From Helichrysum umbraculigerum (lineage: Eukaryota; Streptophyta; Magnoliopsida; Asterales; Asteraceae), in NCBI GenBank assembly GCA_949592205.1, contig CATIUR010000005.1, positions 128,359,277 through 128,423,276 on the forward strand: a stretch of DNA of 64,000 nt. The letters run 5' to 3'. The stretch's first letter is position 1; each line of letters opens with the position of its first letter. Below are positions 32,742 to 43,325 of this stretch, one piece after another. A program made the translations under genes and the position numbers. A model generated the notes under the pieces. The model saw only the letters and a program-made list of their open reading frames with translations. It made no database searches and was not told where the DNA came from.

Positions 32742-33293
32742 TATTTCACTTTGTTAAAATAACATGACAAAATATTCGATTATATTACGTTTAAGTTGAC
32801 AAAATATTCGATTATATATAACGTTTGTAGATAAATTAGATTAAAATTAATGTCGTGACACAAATGTAATGGTCAAATGCTTGAGTAAATTTCTTAAATA
32901 TGAACTTTATGTGTAAAGCTGAAAAAATCAGTATATAGAAATAATGATTTGGTTGCCTTATCTGTAAGTGAGACTGGAAGGATGATAATTACATGCAGAA
33001 GGGTAAATTTGTCATTTAAATTTTTTTAAGAGGTGTAAGATTCAACACAAGAAACACTTTATAAGTAGTAATAGATAATAGATAATAGATAATGCAACAC
33101 ATTCATAACCTCGATCATTTTACACCAAAGTTGACATAATAATTAATACTATTCATGCAAATTAATACTAGATATGCACATTTGGACTATTGGAGTTTTT
33201 TAATTAGTGTTGGTAGTGTGATAAGTTTGATCCTAATCATATCCACAATATTGACGACCTTATTGTTTAGAAATAGATAATTAAAAGGTACAA

Positions 33294-33494
33294 GGGTGTG
33301 TTTGGTTTGCAATTAGAAATTACTATATATATGGATTTCATTGTATAATGGAATGAGTATGGGAATGAACTCTAAACCCATTATATTATATGGGTTTGAG
33401 AAAGCGATCATTCTGAATATTTCATTCCCCTTTTATGAGATACCCGCAAAACAAACATCGTTTATCGTTTATAAACCTTTAGTACAAACACCCT
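33294..33494. mobile_element. short MITE with GGGTGTGTTTGG / CAAACACCC ends
   Basis: About 200 bp from GGGTGTGTTTGGTTTGC to AGTACAAACACCC, with internal opposed GGAATGAGTATGGGAATGA and TTCATTCCCC blocks. The terminal motif is common among plant MITEs. TSD not resolved. Confidence 0.55.
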
Positions 33495-34195
33495 AAGGTT
33501 ATATCTATGAAACAATCGATCTATCTCACATCACATAAATATCATGAATAGGTTATGAATTTCCTAGAGGGTCAATGTAAAGCTACCCCTTTTTTAGCTT
33601 TTTCCGATCTCATACCCCCTTTCACCTATCTAATCAATCACATCATATTATTATTATTATTATTTTTACTTTCTGGGCATACACCTTCTTTTTCTAATTC
33701 CTGCCATCTGATTAGTCTAAAACTGAAACTGATTATGTACTGAACTGGTACCGATCTTAGATAAAACTGGACTGGAAAAAGACTGGACCGAGACTGGACT
33801 GGGTCCGGAGGTTTCTCTGTAATTTTGGAGGTGGCTTTTTAATTTCGCATTTGATATAGCTAGGAATTGAACAATAAACTATTATATTTCACGACTTAAA
33901 TACCCCCAATTATTTCCTTGAAAGTAACAAAAACTTTACCTTAATTTGATAACAATAACAATTAAAAATATAGATCACATTAATATACTTATCATGAAAT
34001 CAAATGATGAAAATGAAAGTCATGTAGGGTTAACACACATAAGATATCATGAAGTTTGCCTTCCACCTAACATTCTCACCTTTATTCTTCCATTGCCCCC
34101 TACCCTTTTTACATTCTTCTTTCCCTCTTTTTCATTGATGCTCAACCATTGATTTCAATACACATTTCATCACATTGATTCATTCATTCATTAAT
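33495..34195 (+). promoter_or_regulatory. upstream region of the C2H2 gene
   Basis: No other gene. The last ~120 bp before the ATG are pyrimidine-rich (TTATTCTTCCATTGCCCCC, CTTTCCCTC), like a plant 5' leader. I cannot place a TATA box with certainty. A short (ATT)n lies at 33648-33665. Confidence 0.4.
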
Positions 34196-35335
34196 ATGGC
34201 TAATTTTAATCCAATTTTCACTAAACTCTTCTCTCTAATTCTCATCCTAATCCACCTTGGTTGTTTCTTCATCTTCCCTACTTCCGATCACCACCGCCGC
34301 CGCTCCAAAACCACCCGAAAACCATCGTCTCCCCTCCCTCTCCTCTGTCCCACCGCCACGAAACACAAACCTCGTAAAACCCTTTCCGCTTCATGGGCTT
34401 ACATTAAACAAATCTTCTCATCAAATTCCTCTTTACTAACTGACAATAACTCATCAATTATACACCACGTACCCTCTCCAGTATCCTCAACTCGCTCATT
34501 ACATAATTACACGATTAACGTCCCGCTAGAAAACAACTTGTTAGACGTTTCTGAACAAAGAAACCGACACGGATCTTTATGCGAGTCGGATTTCTTTCCT
34601 CTCCGCAATGACATCTACCCATGTCCTGATTGCGGAGAAGTGTTCCAGAAACCCGGGTTGCTGGAACAACACACGGCATTTAAACACGCCGTGTCAGAAC
34701 TATTTGATGACAACCCGGGGAAAAACATTGTCAGAATAATATTCCAAACAGGTTGGCCCGGTACTGGCCCAACCCCAATGATCTACCGGGTCATGAAGAT
34801 CCACAACAGTCCCAAGATTCTAACCCGGTTCGAGGAATACCGTGAGCTTGTTAAATCAAAAGCGGTACGTCGTGGTGGTGAGCGCCGCCGCGATGAACGC
34901 TGTATGGCCGACGGCAACGAGCTTCTCCGGTTTCACTGTGCCACTTTTTTATGTGACTTGGGGCAAAATGGTAATTCTAGCATTTGTAGTCACCAATATT
35001 GTAGTGTATGTGGGATAATTCGGGTCGGGTTTTCTACCAAAATGGATGGGATATCCACGTTCTCAACAAGCTGGAAAGGACACGTGGCGCTTCCAGAAGA
35101 CATTGAAGAAGAATTCCGGTTCATGCACGTGAAACGGGCAATGCTAGTGTGTCGGGTCATAGCTGGTCGGGTCGGGTGTGACCCGGAAATTGCGGACAAA
35201 GATGACCCGGGATATGATTCTTTAGTAGGGAGGGAACACGGTGTGACGCAGACTAAAATGGACGATGAGGATGAATTGATTGTTTTTAATCCAAGGGCTG
35301 TGCTTCCTTGTTTTGTGATTGCTTATACGGTTTGA
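34196..35335 (+). CDS. C2H2-type zinc finger protein with N-terminal hydrophobic segment (379 aa)
   Basis: Single-exon, 379 aa. Start ATG at 34196 (MANFNPIFTK); the frame is open slightly further upstream only through a TTG. Residues 8-27 are a hydrophobic stretch (LFSLILILIHLGCFFIF) that could be a signal anchor, followed by a basic, Ser/Pro-rich linker. One C2H2 finger: Cys143, Cys146, His159, His164. The remaining ~200 residues (IVRIIFQTGWPG, MIYRVMKIHN, LLRFHCATFLCDLG, CGIIRVGFSTKM, AMLVCRVIAGRVG, AVLPCFVIAYTV) match a plant family of C2H2-like proteins whose C-terminus resembles a PARP-type catalytic fold. I know of no proven reaction for it. Ends with TGA at 35333-35335; codon use is normal and GC is higher than its surroundings. 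It is the only clear host gene here; neighbours are transposon debris. Family assignment is confident, molecular role is not. Confidence 0.92.
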   Translation: MANFNPIFTKLFSLILILIHLGCFFIFPTSDHHRRRSKTTRKPSSPLPLLCPTATKHKPRKTLSASWAYIKQIFSSNSSLLTDNNSSIIHHVPSPVSSTRSLHNYTINVPLENNLLDVSEQRNRHGSLCESDFFPLRNDIYPCPDCGEVFQKPGLLEQHTAFKHAVSELFDDNPGKNIVRIIFQTGWPGTGPTPMIYRVMKIHNSPKILTRFEEYRELVKSKAVRRGGERRRDERCMADGNELLRFHCATFLCDLGQNGNSSICSHQYCSVCGIIRVGFSTKMDGISTFSTSWKGHVALPEDIEEEFRFMHVKRAMLVCRVIAGRVGCDPEIADKDDPGYDSLVGREHGVTQTKMDDEDELIVFNPRAVLPCFVIAYTV

Positions 35336-36689
35336 TTAGATTATAAGATAAGATTAATTTATGATCGTGTGGCTGTGAAGTTTTGTTAATTAATAATAAT
35401 TAATTAATTTTAATTTTAATTTTAATTAGGGGTTTTGGGAGTAGAAATGATGAAAAAGTGTTAAGGTATAGATGCTTTGAAAACAGGCTTTTGTAACAAG
35501 ATCCTAAGAACTTGTTGCTTTTTGGGAGCACGATCGTGAAGATGATTGCACCCACTTGGTTGTGTTATGTAATTTATGGTTTGTGGAATGATGACTTGTA
35601 CTTTAAGCTTTAAATGTTGTTTATTGTTTATGAGATGAGATTAGTTCTTGAACAAAATGAAAATACTACGTATACAAATAGTAGTGATAAATTCTCCAAA
35701 CTCAGCCTTTTAATTAAATCGTGTTCAATGGCTAAACAGTAATACATTATGATCTCCAACCAACATAGATTATATGGGTTTCGCGTGTTCGTGTACAAAA
35801 TAGTTATTAAAATGATTTACGGAGTATTTTTTTCTGGTTAAGTTTCATATAGATATAGATATGGAGGATTGCATGGGTATAAATGACTATATTCAATAAC
35901 CAGTAAATATATAACACTCATAACTACATTTACGAGCACTTAACACTTCGTTAATCGTTGCCCACAAAAGAGTGTAATTTTTACATAAACTTTAGTAGCA
36001 ATTTTTATAACCCAAATAGAAATTTATGAATACGGTGATTTAAAGAAAACAATATGATTGGTTTTCTCATGCTTCGTCAGTGACACATAACTACAAGTTG
36101 TTTGTCTCTATCTAATAAATGAGAAGTTTTTATAAGAAAATGTATTTATTTTAGTATTTTAATCGAATTGAATAGAACTTGAGTATCGAATAAAATAATT
36201 AAAAATAATAAATTGGATACCTGTATTTATTCACGAAGTACAATTATTTCTGAAGAAACCGACATATAATTTGTGTAGGGAGTCACTATCATAGAGGAGT
36301 GAATAATAATAGTGTGGCAATCATACATGGCTTTTGATACCATGATCAAAGCGAGTGTTGTGAAGTCTCTATCTTTACTATATCAAAGGAGTCTTCCATA
36401 AAAGTACTTTTGTAGCACCATATGTATTTACACCCGAAAGTACACAAGTTTAATGTCTATTGTGAAATTGTTGGTCAAGAAACAAAATGTACACCTACAT
36501 CAAACGTCATATAATAACAAGTTTTATCATGTTGTTTAGATGTTTAATAATAGAAGAATGAGTTGTAGAACTAAATTGTTAAGCCTAAAACTAGGCTTAC
36601 ATATTTGATTGTTAATGTGAAAATGTGATAGGTAAAAATTAAAAGATAGTTAAAAATTTCATCAAATCAGAAAATCTAAGTCTATATGT
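35336..36689. other. 3' flank of the C2H2 gene and intergenic DNA
   Basis: Probably includes the 3' UTR (to about 35630). A fragment at 35925-35955 (AACTACATTTACGAGCACTTAACA) matches the arm of the palindromic MITE at 12528-12818. No other feature seen. Confidence 0.4.
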
Positions 36690-36704
36690 AGGCCCATCTA
36701 AGTA

Positions 36705-36870
36705 GTCATATCCGGTGGTTAGAGACAAGCAATATAAAGACGGAGGTCACGGGTTCAATTCCCGTCCCCATGTTCCTTTAACCATTGATTATATATGTAA
36801 TTTACCTCCCACATATTAGCCGCGAGACCGGTCGATGGGGCCAATAAAGAGTCGCTTTTATCTTTTGGGT
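36705..36870 (+). mobile_element. tRNA-derived SINE
   Basis: A-box-like TATCCGGTGGTTAGAGAC and B-box-like GGGTTCAATTCCCGTCCCC about 45 bp apart, followed by an unrelated body. The 3' end may be the CA/TA microsatellite that follows. Confidence 0.55.
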
Positions 36871-36898
36871 AATGTTTTGATGTTTACCTCAAAGTTAA

Positions 36899-37245
<347 letters not shown>

Positions 37246-37289
37246 AAACATATTTTCAAAAGTATGTTTACACTATGTTTTATGTTCAA

Positions 37290-37330
37290 CTAGCATAGTA
37301 CCCGCGCAAGCAGCGGATGATTGTTCATTT
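37290..37330 (-). mobile_element. Helitron-like 3' terminus
   Basis: Minus strand CCGCTGCTTGCGCGGG hairpin, seven bases, then CTAG (37290-37293) followed by host T. Same layout as the 3' end at 32115. The element would extend to higher coordinates; I could not find its 5' end. Confidence 0.5.
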
Positions 37331-37675
37331 TCCGATATACGGATAGGTTTTTCAAGTTCTTAATATATGATATCAGTTGAATGGTCATATATCAGTTGAA
37401 TGGTTCGTATGTCAAGATATAAAAATTGAGTATCAAATATATAGGATGTGTACGCACAATACAATATCATATGATCAATGATTATGTTATTTATGATAGA
37501 AACATACAATAAGCAGTTGCCGGATTAAAATCGATTATTTTTAAGAGTTTAAATTTAGAAAGAAAAAAAAAAGATTAAATTTTAGTATTGAAAAAAGATA
37601 ACTTGTAAATTTATACTTTATATTTGTCAACTAATTTGAACTAATGATCTAGAGTGAGGTTCAAATGAGTACAAC

Positions 37676-37890
37676 AATATTGGTTGAGAATGAAGGAACC
37701 AATAAGAATGCGTCACATGTCACAAAACCTACTTTCCCTCACGTTTTTAAAAATTAAATATCTCACAAAGGGTAATTCGAAAAACAACAAAAATTGCACC
37801 ATTAAAATCATCATTTTTTCTCTTCGATTATAGATCTCACAAGGTATATTTCGACGAACTTTTTATTTTCGTTCTTTTGGTGGTTTTGAA
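37676..37890 (+). repeat. direct repeat A (flanks copia 2 on the left)
   Basis: Homologous in the same orientation to 43044-43325: shared GAACCAATA, AAATATCTCACAAA, AAAATCATC, CTCTTCGAT, AGATCTCACA blocks in the same order. Both copies run directly into ACATGTG palindrome clusters, so they are copies of one unclassified repeat. Confidence 0.7.
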
Positions 37891-38062
37891 AACAACTAAC
37901 ACATGTGATACAAGCGAGTATTAACACATGTGATACTAATATAGTACAATTTATAAAACTAAAAAAAAGTCTAAGGGTATTTATACTAGCGAGTATTAAC
38001 ACATGTGATACTAATATTGTACAATTTATACCAGCGAGTATTAACACATGTGATACTAATAT
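37891..38062 (+). repeat. GCGAGTATTAACACATGTGAT repeats
   Basis: Three units beginning GCGAGTATTAACACATG at 37914, 37990 and 38034, plus a partial one at 37897, each centred on ACACATGTG. The last unit runs directly into a truncated copia LTR at 38062. Confidence 0.8.
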
Positions 38063-38192
38063 TGCACCAAGATTATTCACTCTAATTAAAAACCCTAAGA
38101 CACAAGGGTATTTATACTCCCTTGTATTAGGCCTAATTTATTGAGCTTTTATTTGTTTCCTCATAATTTAGAAACCCATTAAATACCCAACA
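38062..38192 (-). repeat. truncated 3' LTR of copia 2
   Basis: About 131 bp matching the outer (U3) part of the 5' LTR, CACCAAGATTATTCACTC...ACCCAACA on the plus strand. The remaining ~600 bp of the LTR are missing at the junction with the GCGAGTATTAACACATG repeats. A purine-rich tract (sense AAAGAGGAAATT) precedes it. Confidence 0.85.
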
Positions 38193-39280
38193 AATTTCCT
38201 CTTTCTAATTATGAGGAAAAGAGTTCGCCATCCCGGCGATCGAGCAACACACCTTGAGCTTTTCTCTTGCCACGGCCTTCGTTAACATATCAGAACCATT
38301 ATCATCAGTATGAACTTTACCAAGCTCAAATAAACCATCTTCAAGACCGTCTCTAATTCAATGATACCGCACATCAATATGTTTTGTTATCTTGTGATAC
38401 ATAGTATTCTTAGCAAGATAAATCGCACTCTCATTATCACAAAGTACCACGTAGCGTTCTTGCTTGAAACCAAGCTCTTGTAGAAACCTTTTCAGCAACA
38501 ATAGTTCTTTGCACACTTCTGTTGCTGCCATATACTCAGCCTCAGTTGTAGACAAGACAACACACTTTTGCAATCTTGATTGCCATGAAACTGCTCCACC
38601 TGCAAAGGTAATCAAATATCCGGAAGTGGATTTCATGTTATCTTTGTTTCCTGCCATATTGGAGTCTGTATAGCCAACAAGCATCGGCTTCCCATTTCCT
38701 AATGTGATACCTAATTTTGAAGTACCTCGTAGGTATCTCAAGATCCACTTAACTACTTCCCAATGCTTCTTACCCGGATTTGACATAAACCGACTAACAA
38801 CACCTACTGCATGAGCTATATCAAGCCTTGTACAAACCATAACATACATCAAACTTCCAAATGCTGAGGCATATGGCACTATATCCATCTCTTCAACATC
38901 ATTCTCAAAAGAAAGGCAATCTCTATTTGTTAGCTTAAAGTTGGTAGTAAGAGGGGAACTAACCACTTTAGCTTTAACCATGTTAAATCTGCTAAGCACC
39001 TTTTCAATGTATTGCTTTTGTGACATATGTAACATCTTGGCACCTCTATCTCTAGAAATCCTAATGCCAAGGATCTGTTTTGCTGGCCCCAAGTCTTTCA
39101 TAGCAAAATACTTGCTCAATTCTCGCTTCAACTGCGCAATTCTTTCAATATTCCTGCCAACAATCAGCATATCATCAACATATAGCAACAATATAATGAA
39201 ATCATCATCACCAAACCTCTGAAAGAAAACACAATGATCTGAAGTCGTCTTTCGGTAACCTTGCTTTCCCATAACCGACT
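38193..39280 (-). pseudogene. copia 2 RT C-terminus and RNase H
   Basis: The open block 38358-39272 carries the RT active site YVDD (LLLYVDDMLIVG) near its start, then the RNase H motifs DSNMAGN, STTEAEYMAA and CDNESAIYLA. It ends with RYH followed by TGA where Trp is expected (RYHW). The frame beyond that stop still reads as the copia tail (DMLTKAV) down to about 38210. A TAG just upstream of the block separates it from the earlier RT part. Confidence 0.9.
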
Positions 39281-39288
39281 CATACTTC

Positions 39289-39600
39289 TTATACTACTGT
39301 CTTGGTGCTTGCTTCAACCCATATAGACTTTTCCTGAAGTCTACACACATAATCTTCTTTACCCTTAACCCGAAAACCTTCAGGTTGCTCCATGTAGATT
39401 TCCTTATCCAAATCACCGTGAAGGAAAACTGTCTTGACATCCATCTGTTCAACCTCAAGATTAACACTAGCAGCCAAACTAAGAACCACTCGGATAGATC
39501 CCATCTTCATGACCAGAGAGAAAATCTCATCAAAGTCAATACCCTTTTTCTGGCTGAATCCTTTAACAACCAATCTTGCTTTGTACCTAGGTTGAGAAGT
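39289..39600 (-). pseudogene. copia 2 RT, middle part
   Basis: Contains GFSQKKGIDFDEIFS and the RT motif DVKTVFLHGDLDKEIYMEQPEGF. Near 39330-39345 the frame shifts by one base (CRLQEKSIWVEA instead of the usual RKSLYGLKQAP in another frame) and a TAG follows, so this part is disconnected from the YVDD block. Confidence 0.88.
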
Positions 39601-39606
39601 ATGCTC

Positions 39607-40104
39607 TTATGTTTTCACTTTATAAACCCATTTGTTCTTTAAAATTCTCTTGCCTTTAGGCAACTTCACCAATTCATAAGTATTGTTCTCATGAAAGGAA
39701 TTCATCTCATCTTGCATGGCTTTCACCCACTCTTTCTTATGTTCATCTTTCATAGCTTCTGCATAACATTCGGGCTCTCCCCCATTAGTGAGTAAAACAT
39801 ACTCATTAGCAGAATATTTAGTAAAAGGATGACGATCTTGGGTAGACCGCCTAAGTGGGACAAATGGTGGCATACCTGATACTGGTAACTCTAGATGAAC
39901 ATCTTCATCTATCTGTGGTTGCTCATGAGCATCAACATCATCAGTACCTTGTTCATCACTCTGAACATCATCCCCAAACTATGAATCAACATGTTGTGGA
40001 GGAACCGGATCCAATTTAGTAAGATCATCACTATGTTGGGGAACTATCTCTGTCTCTTTCTTCTCAACATCTTTCAAAGTCTGATCTTCAACAAACACAA
40101 CATC
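39607..40104 (-). pseudogene. copia 2 integrase-RT linker and RT N-terminus
   Basis: The 39607-39873 block encodes LRRSTQDRHPF..., EAMKDEHKKEWVKAMQDEMNS and LPKGKRILKNKWVYKVKT, the conserved RT entry of copia. The acidic linker between integrase and this block is interrupted by TGA at about 40105 and TAG at about 39979, and another stop follows KVKT. Confidence 0.85.
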
Positions 40105-40911
40105 TCAGCTTCGTACAAGTTTCTTTTGGACTGGATCATACAACCTATACCCAAACTCATCTTGGCCATAACCGAGGAATACGCATGGCTTAGTCTTCAT
40201 ATCAAGCTTTGACCTCTCATCTTTGAGAACATGCACAAAGGCCTTACATCCAAAGACTCGTAAGTGACTGTAAGAAACATCTTTGCTGCTCCAAACCCTG
40301 TCGGGAACATCAAAATGCAAGGGAACACATGGGGTTAGATTAATAATATGTACTGCCGTATTCAAAGCCTCACCCAAAAAGTAACTCGGCAACCCTTCAT
40401 TTGAAAGCCAACATCTGAATCTCTCAACCAATGTTTTGTTCATCCGCTCTGCTAAGCCATTCCACTGCGGTGTCTTTGGTAGAGTCTTTTGGTGCCGAAT
40501 ACCTTTCTCTTTACAATAAGCATCAAATCGCCCGATGTATTCACCGCCATTATCAATCCAAACACACTTGAGCTTCTTCCCAGTTTGTCTCTCAACTGAG
40601 GCATGAAACTGCTTAAACACATCAAATACTTGATCCTTTGACTTCAAGGTATAAACCCACACCTTTCTGGAATGATCATCGATGAATGTAACAAAATAGG
40701 AACACCCACCAAGTGTCCTAGTCTTCATAGGACCACAAACATCGGAATGCACTAGATCAAGTATATTCTCCATTCGAAAAGGAGAATGGCTCTTAAATAC
40801 AACTCTCGTTTGCTTCCCTGCCATACAGTGAGAACACTTACTCAAATTAATATCACGCACACCGGATAACACATTCTTCTTCAATAAGATAGACATCCCC
40901 TTTTCACTCAT
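40105..40911 (-). pseudogene. copia 2 integrase
   Basis: 268 residues. It holds the CSHC part of the zinc-binding region, HSDVCGPM (first Asp), WIDNGGEY (second Asp) and PQWNGLAERMNKT (catalytic Glu), so the DDE triad is present. It ends in the conserved CVFLGYG...GYRLYDP region followed by a TGA where Arg (CGA) is likely in relatives. A stop also separates it from gag-protease upstream. Confidence 0.9.
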
Positions 40912-40929
40912 GCGGCCAAGTCTCTTACA

Positions 40930-42217
40930 CTACAAATCAGTCGTTTCAGCATTGTCCACCACATTAACAATGTTCTTGAAGATCTTTGTATGTGTGATGT
41001 ATAATCTTGAGTCTTTCTTATCTCTTCCCACGATCATAGAACCAAGAGTCAATTTCCACATACCATTACCAAAACCGCTATGGTAACCATCATCATCAAG
41101 TATGCCTGCAGAAATAACATTCAGTCTCATATCGGGGATATGTTTTACATTATGCAAAACCAGCTCCATCCCGGTATCAAACTTCAAACAGACCACTCCA
41201 ATACCAACGATATTTGATAACTCGGCATTACCCATCCTAATGTATCCATAACTACCTGGAGTGTAAGATGAGTAGAAATCTCTATGTGTTGCAACATGAC
41301 ATGTAGCACCACTATCTACAACCCAACTCGTATTATCGTGAGCAATGTTAATCATATCATAATCAAAACAAACAAAGAACTCATCAGTGACAGCGTTAAC
41401 TTCAACCATATCATTACCACCATCATTTTTCTTCTGTTTGTTCTTCTGTTTGGTCTTTCTCTTTTCTTTCTTCAAATGTCTGCAGTACCATTTTGTGTGC
41501 CCTCTTTCACCGCAATGAAAACACTCAACATCAGCAAACTTACCTTTGCTGGAACTACTACGGTGATTATCTTTATTACTCGAACCTCTACTTTGACTTC
41601 TCCCCCGCGTTTCTGTGACCAAGACATCTGACTGTGAAGAGGAACCCTGTGACTTTCTTCTCATCTCTTCATTTAAAATACTGCCCTTACCTAATTCCAT
41701 GGTGATAATACCATCCAGGGCGGAGTTGGACAAATATGTCCTAAAAGTCTCCCAAGAATCCGGTAATGTACCAAGTAGCCATAAACCTTGAATCTCATCC
41801 TCAAACATGATACCCATTCCTGCAAGCCAATTTATAATACCCTGAAACGCATTTAGGTGATTTGAAATAGGAGTCCCATCAGTGTACTTCAAACCCATCA
41901 TCTGCTTAATCAAGAACAACATGTTGTTACTGGTCTTTCGAGCCTATAACTCTTCAAGCTTGTTCCACAAAGTACGAGCATGAGTCTCACCACTAATATG
42001 GTTCAAAACATTATCATTGATCTACCGACTGCCGAATATACCCACAGACCTGTCTATGCAAAATAGTCTACTCTGCATCTGATTTACCCTCGGGTTTATT
42101 GGTAGCAAAAACAAGCAAATAGTAATCCTTCACATAAAGAAGATCCTCCATCTTGCCTTTCAAAACATGATAATTAGAACCATTTAAATTAATCATCCTA
42201 GTTGTATTAGCTTCCAT
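40930..42217 (-). pseudogene. copia 2 gag and protease
   Basis: The start is probably ATG at 42215-42217 (MEANTTRMINLNGSNYHVL). At least three stops interrupt the N-terminal third (about 42068-42070, 42015-42025 and 41946-41948). The 330-codon open block 40930-41922 has the gag core (HLNAFQGIINWLAGMG, LLGTLPDSWETF), a CCHC knuckle CFHCGERGHTKWYC and the protease motif WVVDSGATCHV. An ordinary copia layout with accumulated nonsense mutations. Confidence 0.88.
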
Positions 42218-42247
42218 CGTTCACACAAGTCAAATCCAATAATCAAA

Positions 42248-42259
42248 GCTCTAATACCA
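42248..42259 (-). promoter_or_regulatory. primer binding site of copia 2
   Basis: Sense TGGTATTAGAGC, one change from the tRNA-Met complement, three bases inside the 5' LTR end. Confidence 0.85.
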
Positions 42260-42262
42260 ATT

Positions 42263-42999
42263 TGATGGGAAATAAGTCACAACGGTAAACACAATTACGG
42301 AATAAAACCCTCGTTAGACAACACTTTCCCGACCCGTATGAACCAATGAGGATGCAAATAATTAGGATACACCAAATGCAATCAAAATCAGCCCTTAATC
42401 AACAAAAATAAATAATAAGCAAGAACACACAAAGAACACAAAACTTTTTGCGTGAAAAACCTCTCAAGACGAGAGAAAAATCACGGGACCCGTAGGCTAC
42501 TTAAAATCCATTACCACCAAGAAAGAGCAATAAAAATTCTTCTCTAGATACAAACTAGAGGCATACAATAACCATCATACTCTTGGAATCAACCATCAAG
42601 AAGTATGGAATCAAACTAAAGACAAAGAAGAGAAAAATATCACCCGAAAGACTGTTGTTGTCTACCCAACGAGATCTCGACTTCCAGAACCCAAAACGAA
42701 GATCCAACGGTGAGAAACGTTCACCCCGATGTCATGAACTTGCTATCCAAGAATCAAGGCTATCCGAAGGTTCAATCTCCGGGAATCGAATGATTTGTAC
42801 TGCTAGGTATTCAAAACCGGGAAAATCCAAAAATTCTCTATTTGCTCTCTCTTTCTTGTGCACCAAGATTATTCACTCTAATTAAAACCCCTAAGACACA
42901 AGGGTATTTATACTCCCTTGTATTAGGTCTAATTTATTGGGCTTTTATTTGTTTTCTCATAATTTAAAAACTCATTACAAACTCATTAAAAACCCAACA
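42263..42999 (-). repeat. 5' LTR of copia 2
   Basis: About 737 bp, sense TGTTGGG...CCCATCA, bounded by the PBS on one side and matching the 3' LTR fragment at its outer end. On the sense strand CAAGGGAGTATAAATACCC contains a likely TATA box (plus strand 42900-42918). Confidence 0.85.
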
Positions 43000-43043
43000 A
43001 TAACAGTATAACACCTATAACAAATAATAATAGGTGGGTTCTT

Positions 43044-43325
43044 TAAAGAATGAAAAATATCTAAGGAATGGAGGAACCAATAGGATTCCTTCATAGTAAT
43101 TAAGTAGGGAAGGGTACTATGGTCATTTTAATTAAAACCCCACTTTCATCAACAATTTTTAAAAGTAAAATATCTCACAAACGGCTAATCAAAAAATAAT
43201 AAAAATTATACCATAAAAATCATCTTTTTTTCCTCTTCGATTTAAGATCTCACATGATATACTTTTGTCGAACCTTTTTTTTTCTTCATTTTTTTGGGAT
43301 CTTAAAACTGCAAAAAATAAAATCA
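43044..43325 (+). repeat. direct repeat B (flanks copia 2 on the right)
   Basis: Second copy of the unclassified repeat at 37676-37890, somewhat longer, ending at the CACATGTG palindrome array. Confidence 0.7.

Larger units (their letters stand above)
32115..33075 (-). mobile_element. Helitron-like element (non-autonomous), about 0.96 kb
   Basis: On the minus strand the element begins TCTATTACTACTTATAAAG (33075 downwards) and ends with a hairpin GCCGCATTGCGCGGGC followed by ~8 bp and CTAG at 32115-32118. It sits between host A (5') and T (3'). TC start, 3' hairpin, CTAG end and A/T target without TSD are the Helitron signature. The exact 5' base is ambiguous because GATAATA is repeated there. 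No Rep/helicase; it carries a SINE and a Stowaway inside. Confidence 0.65.
38062..42999 (-). mobile_element. decayed Ty1/copia retrotransposon (TNT1-94/Tork-like)
   Basis: Minus-strand element with a full 5' LTR (42263-42999), PBS, gag, protease, integrase, RT and RNase H in copia order, and only ~130 bp of its 3' LTR (38062-38192). Coding is broken by many in-frame stops and at least one frameshift. Sequence style (CHCGERGHTKWYC, VDSGATCHV, HSDVCGPM) resembles transposon TNT1-94. The 3' LTR truncation falls at an ACATGTG repeat, and no TSD is recoverable. Clearly older than the copia element at 16985-24617. Confidence 0.92.

Noticed and set aside
34175..34195. upstream start for the C2H2 protein
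   Set aside because: The upstream codon is TTG; the ATG at 34196 gives the hydrophobic N-terminus in place.
37676..43325. direct repeats A and B as LTRs of one element containing copia 2
   Set aside because: They are diverged, lack TG..CA ends, PBS and PPT, and copia 2 has its own LTRs.
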